A stretch of 64,000 nt of DNA from Brucella grignonensis (lineage in GTDB: Bacteria > Pseudomonadota > Alphaproteobacteria > Rhizobiales > Rhizobiaceae). Positions 25,478 through 34,342 of this stretch are shown one piece after another (within the stretch, counting starts at the first letter, position 1; every line of letters begins with the position of its first letter). A model generated the notes under the pieces. The model saw nothing but the letters and a program-made list of their open reading frames with translations. It was not told the origin of the DNA and made no database searches. A program made the position numbers and the translations under genes. Location of the stretch: NCBI RefSeq assembly GCF_002252505.1, contig NZ_NNRL01000169.1, positions 1 through 64,000 of the forward strand, in the 5' to 3' direction.

Positions 25478-27090
25478 CAGAACGTATTCTGAAAATGCCG
25501 CGTCTCGGCGAGACAATGGAAGAGGGCAAGATTGTCGGCTTCCTCGTCAATCCCGGCGATAGTTTCAAGCGCGGTGATTCAATCATCGAGATTGAGACCG
25601 ACAAGACGGTTGCCGAGTTTCCCGCACTTGGCGACGGCACGCTCAATGAATGGATCGGATCGATTGGGGATCATGTCGTTGTCGGTGCGCCGCTGGCGCG
25701 CATCGATATCGGATCTGGTCCCGACTGGACCGAAGAGGGCAGCGAAAGTGCTACCTCCTCGGTGGAGCCGGCTGCGTCGCACCCCGCGCCCGCAGTCGGC
25801 TCACACCATGCACATGTTGTGACCAATCTCGACATGCCTCGTCTTGGTGAGACGATGGAAGAGGGTCGCATTGTCCGCTGGTTGAAAGCGGAGGGCGATA
25901 GTTTCGAGCGTGGCGAAGCCGTTCTTGAAATTGAAACCGACAAGACGGTTGCAGAATTTCCGGCACTCGTCGGCGGTAAGCTCGTCGAAATCCTGCGCCA
26001 AGAAGGCGACATGGTAACTGTTGGCGATGCCATTGCTCGTATTGAAGTGGCGGCGGATTCAATCACGCAAAAGACTGAAGCTGTCTCTCATGCAGAGACA
26101 GCGGCTGAAACGGCTCAACAGTCTGCTGTTTCGCGAGCTGCAAGAGCCGCGAGCCAGGGACAGCGCACGCGTGCGACGCCGCTTGCCCGCAGACTTGCGC
26201 GCCAGAAGGGCATCGATATCAACACGCTTTCAGGCTCTGGCCGCAGAAGTCGTGTGGAGAAAGAAGATGTTCTGGCAGCCTCTGGCAATGCGCCAGCAAG
26301 TGCTGATGTGAACTTCGTTGACCTTGCAGATGGCCGCGTTGCCTATACCGATATTGGCCCCAAAAACGCACGCGTTATTGTGCTGCTTCATGGCTTTTCG
26401 GGGGACCGGACGACATGGAGCAACGTTGCATCCGGACTGCGCAGGGCGGGCTTCCGAGTGGTCGCGCCCGATCTTCCGGCGCATGGGTTGACGACGATCA
26501 ATGCTGCGAATGCTGACCAGCTTAGTCAGTTCCTTCCGGCATTCCTTGATGCTCTGTCGATCAAAAAGGCGGACGTCGTCGCGCACTCTCTTGGTGCGGT
26601 CGCAGCAACTGTATTTGCCTCTGCTCATACCGCCCGCGTTGCAAGTCTGACGCTCGTCGCGCCAGCGGGACTTGGCTCTGATATTGATGCCGGGTTTATT
26701 TCAGGTATGGCACAGGCAACGTCCACAGGCGAGATAACGCATCTTCTACGGCGTATTGCAGCAAAGCCTGTCGAACTCTCGCCGATGTTGGTGGCGGAGT
26801 TTGCCGCAACTATGGCCAGGGGGCGTCTGAAGGATCTGGCAGAAGCTGTTGTCGGGCCATCAGGACAGCGAACCGACATTATCGCATCGCTTGAAAAGCT
26901 TTCGCGCTCAATGCCGGTCCGTGTTCTGGTCGGATTGCAGGATCGTATCATTCCATGGCAGCAGGTGACTTCGTTGCAGCCGTCAATTGGCGTTCACTTC
27001 CTCGCGCAGTCTGGTCATATGCCGCAATGGGATCAGGCGAAGGACGTGACCGATCTGGTTTTAAACTTTGCTGGAGGCACGAATGACTGA
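25474..27090 (+). CDS. lipoyl-E2-like protein: two lipoyl domains, E3-binding domain, alpha/beta hydrolase domain
   Basis: A 538-residue fusion. Lipoyl domain 1 (about 3-80) has lipoylation Lys44 in IETDKTVAEFP and lipoyl domain 2 (about 117-193) has Lys157 in the same motif. A peripheral E3-binding domain (about 233-269) reads ATPLARRLARQKGIDINTLSGSG. The alpha/beta hydrolase (about 281-533) has HGF oxyanion region, nucleophile Ser372 (VAHSLGA), acid Asp490 and His515. There is no chloramphenicol-acetyltransferase-type catalytic domain (no HxxxDG). AcoC of acetoin complexes also ends in a hydrolase fold, but normally has a single lipoyl domain. It receives the acyl group made by E1. No E3 gene lies nearby. 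Confidence 0.9.
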   Translation: MTERILKMPRLGETMEEGKIVGFLVNPGDSFKRGDSIIEIETDKTVAEFPALGDGTLNEWIGSIGDHVVVGAPLARIDIGSGPDWTEEGSESATSSVEPAASHPAPAVGSHHAHVVTNLDMPRLGETMEEGRIVRWLKAEGDSFERGEAVLEIETDKTVAEFPALVGGKLVEILRQEGDMVTVGDAIARIEVAADSITQKTEAVSHAETAAETAQQSAVSRAARAASQGQRTRATPLARRLARQKGIDINTLSGSGRRSRVEKEDVLAASGNAPASADVNFVDLADGRVAYTDIGPKNARVIVLLHGFSGDRTTWSNVASGLRRAGFRVVAPDLPAHGLTTINAANADQLSQFLPAFLDALSIKKADVVAHSLGAVAATVFASAHTARVASLTLVAPAGLGSDIDAGFISGMAQATSTGEITHLLRRIAAKPVELSPMLVAEFAATMARGRLKDLAEAVVGPSGQRTDIIASLEKLSRSMPVRVLVGLQDRIIPWQQVTSLQPSIGVHFLAQSGHMPQWDQAKDVTDLVLNFAGGTND

Positions 27091-27418
27091 TGTGAAGCTG
27101 CGTCTGAAAGAAGCCCAGTCGCGACTGGGTGCTTTTGCCAAAGCAACGCCGGAACTCATGTCCGGCTTTGCCAGGGTCAGCAAATCTGCAACGGCTGCGG
27201 GTGCATTTTCTTCTGCGCAAAGAGAGTTGATTGCCGTCAGCATTGCTGTTGCCAAAGGTTGCGAAGATTGCATCCTTTATCACGTGGATGCAGCCATCCG
27301 TCATGGTGCGACTGAGAAGGAGCTGATCGAAGCGCTGGAGGTTGCCGTTGAAATGGGTGGTGGTCCGGCTGTGATGTATGCGGCCAAGGCACTAGACGCA
27401 TTTCGCGGACTAAATTGA
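27083..27418 (+). CDS. AhpD-like carboxymuconolactone decarboxylase family protein with CxxCxxxH
   Basis: A 111-residue all-helical CMD-family protein. The active motif is Glu48 (QRELIAVSIAV), Cys60, Cys63 and His67 (GCEDCILYH), as in AhpD. In Mycobacterium, AhpD is reduced by a lipoylated E2, so its coupling here to a lipoyl-E2 gene is telling: the ATGACTGA overlap puts its start inside the E2 stop, with GGAGG ahead. It may exchange electrons with the dihydrolipoyl arms. That role is inference; a plain CMD-like hydrolase or isomerase is the alternative. Confidence 0.8.
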   Translation: MTDVKLRLKEAQSRLGAFAKATPELMSGFARVSKSATAAGAFSSAQRELIAVSIAVAKGCEDCILYHVDAAIRHGATEKELIEALEVAVEMGGGPAVMYAAKALDAFRGLN

Positions 27419-27484
27419 ACGATTGCACGGTGATGCGCTCCGAGAGCTGGAGGAGCTTTCGGAGTGGCATTTGGGAGGATTTGA

Positions 27485-28978
27485 ATGGCCTATTTTCTGA
27501 CCGCCGATGGAGGAACGGAAAGTATCCGCGCGCGGGTCTATGATCTTTCAGGCACGTGTCTGGCGAGTGCCGCTGTGCCTTATGAAACGAAATTTTCAAG
27601 CGGAGCGCGTGCGGAACAGAACCCTGAAGACTGGTGGTCTTCGTTCGTTCAGGCTGCACGCAAGGCCATATCGGAATCTGCGATCGACCCGGCCGCAATC
27701 GAAGCTATTACACTTGCTACGACAAGCTGCACGGTCGTGGCGCTCGATGCGGATGGCAAACCTCTACGCCCGTCGATCATCTGGATGGATGTGCGTGCGA
27801 GCGATGAAGCTGAAGCAGTACTCGCGACCGGTGATGACGCGCTTCAGGCGAATGGCGGTGGGCGCGGCCCCGTATCAGCAGAATGGATGATCCCCAAGGC
27901 ACTGTGGATAGCGCGCAACGAGCCGGAAGTCTTCGAGAAGGCAGAAACCATCTGCGAATATCAGGATTTCATGACGCTGCGATTGACAGGAGAGAAGGCG
28001 GCAAGTCTCAACAACGTGTCTTTGCGCTGGCATTATTCGACAGATCGCGGTGGGTTTCCAAAGTCTCTACTCGAGAAGCTGGGCCTTGAGGCGTTGTTGC
28101 AGAAATGGCCGTCACGGGTGGTTGCCCCCGGTGAAGTGATCGCCAATCTGAGTGCAAACGCTGCATCCGAACTTGGGCTCTCACAGAAGGTGAAAGTCGT
28201 ACAGGGTGGCGCTGATGCGCTGATTGGCATGATCGGTCTTGGGGTTGCCAAGCCGGGGCAGCTTGCCTTGATAACTGGCTCATCTCACTTGCAATTCGGT
28301 GTTTCAGATAAGCCTCTCCATGCGCCCGGTATCTGGGGCAGCTATCCGGACATGGTCTATCCGAAACGTTATATCATTGAAGGTGGGCAGACATCGACAG
28401 GTTCGGTTATTGCCTGGCTTGGCCGCATGATGAACGGCACAATGGATATGGAAGAGCTGAACCGCAAGGCTGCTGTTCTAGAGCCGGGCGCGGATGGACT
28501 TCTGGTCCAAGATCATTTTCAGGGCAATCGCACGCCTTATACCGATGCCCTGTCGCGCGGGGCAATTGTTGGCCTGACACTTGCACATGAGCCGCACCAT
28601 GTTTTCCGTGCCATCATGGAAGGCATCAGTTTCGGTACACGTGCGATCCTCGATGCCATGGCGGAAGCCGGTTATAGTGGTCAGGAAATCACGGTCGGCG
28701 GCGGCGCCAGTGCATCACCGCTTTGGCTGCAAATCCACGCCGACACAGCTGGGCTGCCCGTTTGTGTGCCGCAATCACGTGATGCGCCTTCGGTTGGAGC
28801 TGCCGTTCTGGCTGCCCATGGCGCCGGGCATTTTGCCAGCATTGACGACGGCATCGCCGCCATGGTCAAGCCGGGCACCCGTATCGAGCCACGTCCGCGT
28901 GAGACGGCCATCTATAACGAGATTTATCAACAATATCGTGCGCTGTATCCAGCTTTGAAGTCGGTTCGGGGTGCCTGA
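27485..28978 (+). CDS. FGGY-family carbohydrate kinase
   Basis: A 497-residue FGGY kinase of usual length. The N-terminal ATPase motif is LTADGGTESIRARVYDLSG, the substrate region contains SIIWMDVRASDEA, and the second domain has LALITGSSHLQFG. The C-terminal signature is ITVGGGASASPLWLQIHADTAGLPVCVP with GAAVLAAHG. It phosphorylates a ketose, polyol or related compound from ATP after import. The GGTESIRA start is shared with ribulokinase-like and LsrK-like members, so the substrate is open. It follows the CMD gene by 66 bases and has a GGGAGGA site. Confidence 0.88.
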   Translation: MAYFLTADGGTESIRARVYDLSGTCLASAAVPYETKFSSGARAEQNPEDWWSSFVQAARKAISESAIDPAAIEAITLATTSCTVVALDADGKPLRPSIIWMDVRASDEAEAVLATGDDALQANGGGRGPVSAEWMIPKALWIARNEPEVFEKAETICEYQDFMTLRLTGEKAASLNNVSLRWHYSTDRGGFPKSLLEKLGLEALLQKWPSRVVAPGEVIANLSANAASELGLSQKVKVVQGGADALIGMIGLGVAKPGQLALITGSSHLQFGVSDKPLHAPGIWGSYPDMVYPKRYIIEGGQTSTGSVIAWLGRMMNGTMDMEELNRKAAVLEPGADGLLVQDHFQGNRTPYTDALSRGAIVGLTLAHEPHHVFRAIMEGISFGTRAILDAMAEAGYSGQEITVGGGASASPLWLQIHADTAGLPVCVPQSRDAPSVGAAVLAAHGAGHFASIDDGIAAMVKPGTRIEPRPRETAIYNEIYQQYRALYPALKSVRGA

Positions 28979-29000
28979 GGAAGATATTCGGGAGAAGACA

Positions 29001-29771
29001 ATGCTCAAGGATTTTCAGCTGACGGGTAAGAGTGCTGTCATTACTGGCGGTGCCAAAGGTATTGGACGGGCTATCGCCGAACTTTTTGTCGAGGCCGGTG
29101 CCAATGTTATCATCACCGACCGTGATGAGGCTGCGGGTAAGCTAACGGTCGCAGAACTCAATGCCCAGAGAGTCTCGTCAGCGCGACTATATGTGCTTGA
29201 TGTAACGGACAAGAATGCTGCCGAACGGGTGGCAGAGGCAATTTCCAACGAGATTGGCGTGCCGGATATTCTGGTCAACAATGCCGGTATTGTCAGAAAT
29301 GCCGCCGCCAGCGATGTGACTGAAGATGATTGGCGGGCGGTGATCGACGTCAATCTCAATGGCGTTTTCTACTGCGCACAGGCGTTCGGAAAGCGCATGG
29401 CTGCGGCGGGTCGGGGCGCAATCGTCAACATCTCGTCGATGTGCGGGGAGATTGTCGTCTATCCTCAGCCGCAGGTGGCCTACAACGCTGCAAAAGCGGG
29501 TGTAAATCTCATTACCAAGTCACTGGCTGTTGAATGGGCAAAGCAAGGCGTGCGCGTAAATGCGGTCGCGCCCGGTTACACTGCAACAGAACTGACGCTT
29601 GCGGGACGCAGCAACGAAGAATGGTTTTCGACCTGGCTCGCCATGACGCCCCAAGGGCGGCTTGGTGAACCGCGTGAGATTGCCAATGCCGTTTTGTTTC
29701 TTGCATCCGATGCAGCAAGCTTCGTGACAGGCACAGTGCTGACAGTCGATGGCGGCTATACCGCTCTTTGA
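29001..29771 (+). CDS. short-chain dehydrogenase/reductase (first of two)
   Basis: A 256-residue classical SDR with GGAKGIGRAIAELF cofactor motif, NNAG near 90, SSMCGE serine region, YNAAKAGV (Tyr-x3-Lys) and APGYTATEL. It probably oxidises a secondary alcohol of the imported sugar or polyol, or of its phosphate. The start at 29001 is chosen because GGGAGAAG precedes it; upstream in-frame codons overlap the kinase end and lack the fold. It belongs to the same operon as the kinase. Confidence 0.87.
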   Translation: MLKDFQLTGKSAVITGGAKGIGRAIAELFVEAGANVIITDRDEAAGKLTVAELNAQRVSSARLYVLDVTDKNAAERVAEAISNEIGVPDILVNNAGIVRNAAASDVTEDDWRAVIDVNLNGVFYCAQAFGKRMAAAGRGAIVNISSMCGEIVVYPQPQVAYNAAKAGVNLITKSLAVEWAKQGVRVNAVAPGYTATELTLAGRSNEEWFSTWLAMTPQGRLGEPREIANAVLFLASDAASFVTGTVLTVDGGYTAL

Positions 29772-29795
29772 TTTCTGGGATTTCTGGAGGATGAA

Positions 29796-30551
29796 ATGAC
29801 TGAACAGGCAAAAATAGCACTCGTCACAGGTGCCAGCCGCGGAATTGGACGTGCAATCGCTATTGGTATGGCCAAACGCGGCTTTGATGTAGCCATCAAC
29901 GATATCGAACGCCAGAAGGATGCGTTACAGGATGTGGCGAAGGAAATTGAAAAAGCCGGTCGCCGGGCATTGACCGTTTACGCGGATGTCAGCCGCAAGA
30001 TCGACGTCGAAGCAATGGTGAAGAACACCATCGACGCTTTTGGCCGTATCGATGCTGTCGTCAACAATGCAGGTATTCTGATTGCCAGCGACGTCGAGCA
30101 TCTCAAGGAAGAACATTGGGACAGTGTTCTTGATGTAAATGCCAAGGGTACATTTCTGGTCGTTCAGGCCGTGTTGCCTCACATGAAAAAGCAGAAATAC
30201 GGTCGCATCGTGAATATTGCCTCTATCGGTGGCAAGCATGGCGCACCAGAACAGGCGCATTATTCTGCATCAAAAGCTGCGGTCATGGGGTTCACACGCG
30301 TATTGGCACAGGAAGTGGGGACTTTCGGTATTACCGCAAACTGCGTCTGCCCTGGCATCATTTTAACTGACATGGGTCGCGTCAATCTTGACGATGTCGC
30401 AATACGCGAGGCCTGGCAGGAAAAGACCGCCATGCGGCGGATCGGTGATCCTGAAGACGTGGTTGGACCGGTTGCCTTCCTAGCTTCAGACGACGCAGCT
30501 TTCGTGACCGGCCAGAGCCTCAATGTCGATGGCGGTATCGTACTGAGCTGA
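29796..30551 (+). CDS. short-chain dehydrogenase/reductase (second of two)
   Basis: A 251-residue SDR: VTGASRGIGRAIAIGMAKRGFDVAIND, NNAG, NIASIGGKHGAPEQAHYSASKAAVMGFTRVLAQE, CPGIILTDMG. It resembles FabG-like 3-ketoacyl or polyol dehydrogenases such as galactitol or sorbitol types. A GGAGG site precedes it. It ends the operon, with a terminator about 30 bases after the stop. Two SDRs in series suggest two separate oxidation or reduction steps on the carbon chain. Confidence 0.87.
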   Translation: MTEQAKIALVTGASRGIGRAIAIGMAKRGFDVAINDIERQKDALQDVAKEIEKAGRRALTVYADVSRKIDVEAMVKNTIDAFGRIDAVVNNAGILIASDVEHLKEEHWDSVLDVNAKGTFLVVQAVLPHMKKQKYGRIVNIASIGGKHGAPEQAHYSASKAAVMGFTRVLAQEVGTFGITANCVCPGIILTDMGRVNLDDVAIREAWQEKTAMRRIGDPEDVVGPVAFLASDDAAFVTGQSLNVDGGIVLS

Positions 30552-30579
30552 ACATAGTCGTTTTACAGCCACGACAAAG

Positions 30580-30610
30580 CGGTCCGCAGTGATACTGGCG
30601 GGCCGTTTTC
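30580..30610 (+). terminator. terminator of the sugar/TPP-lyase operon
   Basis: CGGTCCGC (30580-30587) pairs with GCGGGCCG (30598-30605) with one G-U pair, followed by TTTTC. Confidence 0.8.
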
Positions 30611-30698
30611 ATTTGCGACGTGTGTCACAAAACATCGAATAATTTCTGCTGTCTTGCATTAGCCACTTCAAATCTCACTCATTGAGAGATAAATTGTC

Positions 30699-32156
30699 AT
30701 GGAGTGGATTCCTGTTAAATTAGGACAATCGATGTCTTGTAATGATCTTGTGACCATTGATGTTTGGCAACCAGCGCTGGAGATGCGAAAGGGAACCACC
30801 AAACATCGGCTTCTGACTGAAAAGATCGTTGAGGATATTGAGAAGGGCGTCCTGAAACCTGAGACGCGTATGCCAACGCATCGTGATCTCGCGCACAAAC
30901 TGGGGCTGTCCGTTCAAACGGTCAGTATCAGCTACAAAGAAGCCGAGCGGCGCGGCTATCTGCGTGGCGAAGTCGGCCGGGGAACTTATGTCTGCAATCG
31001 CGTGACGGAGCGGGCTGATCGCTTCATGCTTGATCGGGATCCCAGCGGAACGGCGGATCTGTCCATCATTCGCGCCGTCTATACAGAAGCCCACGAGAAT
31101 GGCTCGCGTCGTCTGCTGGAGGAAATGAGCCAGTCGGACAATGCAAGCTTCATGCGTCCGTGTCGTCCAATTGCTGGGCTGGACCGGCATCGTGCTGCCG
31201 CACGGGACTGGTTGCGTGGCCTGTCGGTTGATGTTGATCCGGGTCGCATCATTATTACGAATGGCGCTGCTCATGGCCTGTTTCTGGCAGTCGCAGCGGT
31301 TGTGCAGCCGGGAGAGGTAGTGCTGACGGAAAGCCTAACCGATCATGGCATCATCGGTCTTGCCAATGTGCTTGGCTTCACGCTGCGTGCGTTGCCGACG
31401 GATAGAGAAGGCATATTGCCTGATGCTTTTGAAACTGCGTGTAAGGCGGGAGATGTAAGGGCACTGGTGCTCATCCCAACGCTTGGCAATCCGACCAGTC
31501 ATTTGATGGGAGCCGAGAGGCGTATCGCGGTCGCGGACATTGCGCGGCGATATGGCGTTTGTGTCATTGAGGATGAAGTCTACAAGCCGATCCTCGAAGA
31601 GCCTCTGCCGTCAATGCCGGAACTGCTGCCAGAGCTGGGCTTCTTCGTAACAAGCTTCACCAAGACAGTTATGACTGGCCTAAGAACAGGTTATCTTGTG
31701 GTGCCAGCGCATTATTCTATTCGCGTGACGTCGATTTTGCGCGTGACGAGCTGGAGCGGCGTTAATCTCGTTGCAGAGATGGCCAGCCGCTGGATCGAGG
31801 ACGGAACGGCGACTGAGCTTCTGGATATTCAGCGTAGCGAACTGCGTTCAAGGCAGACATTGGTAGCCGATATTCTTGAGCCTCACATTGCAGGCAGCAA
31901 TCCGCTGTCGCTTTGTGCCTGGTTGAAAATCCCGCGCAACTGGTCGGAGGATGGTCTGGTCCGTGCTCTGGCAAGCAAGGGCGTCGCTGTCACACCTTCT
32001 GATCCATTCGTGGCGGGCGGTGAGCGGGGGGATGGGGGTATCCGCATCTGCCTCGGCGGAAGGCTTTCGCGATCTGCCTTGCAGACAGCTCTGGAAACTA
32101 TTCGCGAAACCTTCGCACAACTGCCGCCAGTCTATGACGTCAGTTCTATAGCCTGA
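30699..32156 (+). CDS. enuR: EnuR-like MocR/GntR regulator of ectoine use
   Basis: A 485-residue MocR-type regulator. A GntR winged helix (about 35-100; LLTEKIVEDIEKGVLKPETRMPTHRDLAHKLGLSVQTVS) is linked to an aminotransferase-I-like domain (about 150-480). PLP-binding Lys322 sits in SFTKTVMTGLRTGY, with NPTSH and EDEVYKPI near the cofactor. EnuR represses ectoine genes until an ectoine-derived amine such as alpha-ADABA or diaminobutyrate reacts with its PLP. Position beside ehu/eut/doe genes supports this. The exact start is uncertain; an ATG at 30732 is an alternative. Confidence 0.82.
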   Translation: MEWIPVKLGQSMSCNDLVTIDVWQPALEMRKGTTKHRLLTEKIVEDIEKGVLKPETRMPTHRDLAHKLGLSVQTVSISYKEAERRGYLRGEVGRGTYVCNRVTERADRFMLDRDPSGTADLSIIRAVYTEAHENGSRRLLEEMSQSDNASFMRPCRPIAGLDRHRAAARDWLRGLSVDVDPGRIIITNGAAHGLFLAVAAVVQPGEVVLTESLTDHGIIGLANVLGFTLRALPTDREGILPDAFETACKAGDVRALVLIPTLGNPTSHLMGAERRIAVADIARRYGVCVIEDEVYKPILEEPLPSMPELLPELGFFVTSFTKTVMTGLRTGYLVVPAHYSIRVTSILRVTSWSGVNLVAEMASRWIEDGTATELLDIQRSELRSRQTLVADILEPHIAGSNPLSLCAWLKIPRNWSEDGLVRALASKGVAVTPSDPFVAGGERGDGGIRICLGGRLSRSALQTALETIRETFAQLPPVYDVSSIA

Positions 32157-32170
32157 GCGCTATAGAACTG
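32141..32170. terminator. perfect 11-base inverted repeat spanning both convergent stop codons
   Basis: CAGTTCTATAG (32141-32151) and CTATAGAACTG (32160-32170) are exact reverse complements around an 8-base loop. The enuR stop (TGA) lies in the loop and the ehuA stop (TAG) in the right arm. It likely acts as a two-way terminator although no long T tract follows. Confidence 0.6.
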
Positions 32171-32924
32171 ATTGCAGAAACTCTTTCGTCCGCTCTTCAG
32201 TCGGAGACTGGAATATCTGTTCGGGCGTGCCCTGTTCGCAGATGCGTCCCTTGTCGAAAAAACAGACACGATCGGAAACTTCGCGTGCAAAGCGCATCTC
32301 ATGGGTGACGAGGAGCATTGTCAGATCATGTTCTTGCGCCAGACTGCGAATGACCGCCAGAACTTCGCCGACAAGCTGTGGATCAAGTGCCGATGTAGGC
32401 TCGTCAAAGAGTAGAACACGCGGACGCATAGCCAATGAACGCGCAATCGCAACGCGCTGCTGCTGGCCGCCTGAAAGCTGTGATGGGTAGTGATCTTTCT
32501 TGTCTGTCAGGCCGACAAGAGCGAGAAGATCGAGTGCACGCGCCTCGGCTTCGTCCCGCTTCATACCGAGAACGTGAACCGGCGCCTCGATGATATTGCG
32601 CAGCACAGACATATGGGGAAACAGATTGAAGCTCTGGAACACCATGCCGACATGCGATCTGATTTTACGCAAGTGGGCTTCGCTCGCCCGAAACTGTCCT
32701 TTGCCGTTTGGTTGGTGATAGGACATATCTGCGAGTTCGAGCGTACCCTCCTGAAACGGCTCCAGTGTCATGAGAATGCGGAGCACCGTCGATTTTCCCG
32801 ATCCTGATGGGCCGATCAGCGTTACTTTCTCGCCTGTCTTGACCGAGAAATTGAATTGATCCAGCACAGTCAGTGCGCCGAAACGCTTGGCTACGTCCTG
32901 AAAGCGGATAATTTCCTGGGTCAT
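32160..32924 (-). CDS. ehuA: ectoine/hydroxyectoine ABC transporter ATP-binding protein
   Basis: A 254-residue polar-amino-acid-class ATPase: Walker [11 protein letters not shown]-loop [32 protein letters not shown], Walker [13 protein letters not shown] and H-loop [11 protein letters not shown]. It is the last gene of the ehuB-C-D-A block, overlapping ehuD by 4 bases. Assignment to ectoine rests on the surrounding ectoine degradation genes. Confidence 0.88.
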   Translation of the reverse strand: MTQEIIRFQDVAKRFGALTVLDQFNFSVKTGEKVTLIGPSGSGKSTVLRILMTLEPFQEGTLELADMSYHQPNGKGQFRASEAHLRKIRSHVGMVFQSFNLFPHMSVLRNIIEAPVHVLGMKRDEAEARALDLLALVGLTDKKDHYPSQLSGGQQQRVAIARSLAMRPRVLLFDEPTSALDPQLVGEVLAVIRSLAQEHDLTMLLVTHEMRFAREVSDRVCFFDKGRICEQGTPEQIFQSPTEERTKEFLQSVL

Positions 32925-33613
32925 TTGAGGGCGATCCCGTTCTTTGGAAGTGTGCGTTCGAGCAGGCGTATGAGCGCCGAGCAGATGAGGGTCAGCACGA
33001 GGAAGATCAGGCCGACCATCGACAGTGGCACCAGATATTCGAAGGTGCGGTCGCCGATCAGATTGGCGAGGTTCAGCATGTCAACGATACTGACGACAGA
33101 CAGAACCGGGGTCTCCTTCAGCATCGAGACAAGGTAGTTGCCCATAGCCGGGATGATCCGGGGTATGGCTTGCGGAATGACAATGTCGCGATAGGTGCGC
33201 CATGGTGTAAGGTTCAGGGCGCGCGCTGCTTCCCATTGTCCGCGCGGAATGGCTTCGATACCTCCGCGATAAACCTCCGACGTATAGGCCGAATATTGAA
33301 GGCCAAGCGCCAATGCGCCGGTCAGGAATGCGGGCAGAACAATGCCATAGACAGGCAGCACGTAGTACAGGAAAAACAATTGCACCAGCAACGGCGTATC
33401 GCGCAGAAACTCCACAACGACCACGGTCGGCCAGGATATGATTTTGTATGGGCTGCGGCGCAAAAGCGCGAAAACGAGGCCGAGCACCAGCGCAATCGCG
33501 AAGCCGGTGGCTGCGGCCTTGAGTGTTACTGTGAGGCCAATTCCCAGAATTGGTAGAATGGAAATCGCAAAGGATAGCGTGGACGAGGTGTCCCATGCAT
33601 AGCCGTAGATCAT
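32921..33613 (-). CDS. ehuD: ectoine/hydroxyectoine ABC transporter permease EhuD
   Basis: A 230-residue permease with about five spans and the coupling loop [64 protein letters not shown] is typical of the polar amino acid class. It overlaps both neighbours by 4 bases, so ehuC, ehuD and ehuA are translated as a chain. It forms the channel with EhuC. Confidence 0.86.
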   Translation of the reverse strand: MIYGYAWDTSSTLSFAISILPILGIGLTVTLKAAATGFAIALVLGLVFALLRRSPYKIISWPTVVVVEFLRDTPLLVQLFFLYYVLPVYGIVLPAFLTGALALGLQYSAYTSEVYRGGIEAIPRGQWEAARALNLTPWRTYRDIVIPQAIPRIIPAMGNYLVSMLKETPVLSVVSIVDMLNLANLIGDRTFEYLVPLSMVGLIFLVLTLICSALIRLLERTLPKNGIALK

Positions 33614-34269
33614 GCGAAACCTCCTGCCATTGTCTGGCGTTTCAGTCGTCGCTCAAGCCAGCGGATCGCGGAGGCGAGCACCAGAGCCATTGCAAAATAA
33701 CCGAGTAGTGTCAGCGAATAGATCGTCACATTGTCGAGCGTCAGATTGCGCAAACGCTGGGCCTGGAAAGTCAGATCGCTGATGGCGATAAGCGAGGCGA
33801 GTGCTGTATCTTTCAGATTATGAATGGCCAGATTGCCGAAAGCCGGCATCATCTCGACAACCGCCTGTGGCAGGACAATGTGAAACAGTGTGTGGCCTCT
33901 GCTGAAGTTGAGGGCTCTTGCGGCTTCATGTTGCGCTTCAGGAACGGACTGCAAGGCGCCACGAACGACCTCAGCACCATAAGCACCGATATTGAGGCCA
34001 AGCCCCATAATGCCGGTCGTGATCGGATCGAATGAAATGCCGATCAATGGCAGGGCGTAATAGAGCCAGAACAATTGCACGAGCAGTGAAGTACCCCGGA
34101 ATATCTCGATATAGATCACCGCAATCGTGGAAAGGATCGGCCCACCCGCAAAACGGGCAATGCCGGCTGCGAACGCCAGCAGAGTGCCGATAGCCATCGA
34201 ACTGAGGGCAAGAACGACGGTGATTTGTGCGCCTTTGAAAAGGGCGGGAAGATACTCCGTCCAGTGCAT
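33610..34269 (-). CDS. ehuC: ectoine/hydroxyectoine ABC transporter permease EhuC
   Basis: A 219-residue permease: IFRGTSLLVQLFWLYYALPLIGISF and coupling loop GALQSVPEAQHEAARALNFSRGHTLFHIVLPQAVVEMMPAFGN. The start at 34269 is chosen since GGGAGAAG stands before it and residues encoded further upstream have no family character. Works with EhuD, EhuA and the EhuB binding protein. Confidence 0.87.
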   Translation of the reverse strand: MHWTEYLPALFKGAQITVVLALSSMAIGTLLAFAAGIARFAGGPILSTIAVIYIEIFRGTSLLVQLFWLYYALPLIGISFDPITTGIMGLGLNIGAYGAEVVRGALQSVPEAQHEAARALNFSRGHTLFHIVLPQAVVEMMPAFGNLAIHNLKDTALASLIAISDLTFQAQRLRNLTLDNVTIYSLTLLGYFAMALVLASAIRWLERRLKRQTMAGGFA

Positions 34270-34342
34270 ATGGTCTTCTCCCGATAGAGATGAGACAAGG
34301 CCCGCCGAACCAATCATCATGGCACGGCGGGCGACAAAAGCG

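Noticed and set aside
19846-30551. Naming the SorC island a definite Lsr (AI-2) system
   Set aside because: LsrF and LsrG relatives are missing and the binding protein is only generally RbsB-like; it is kept as one hypothesis.
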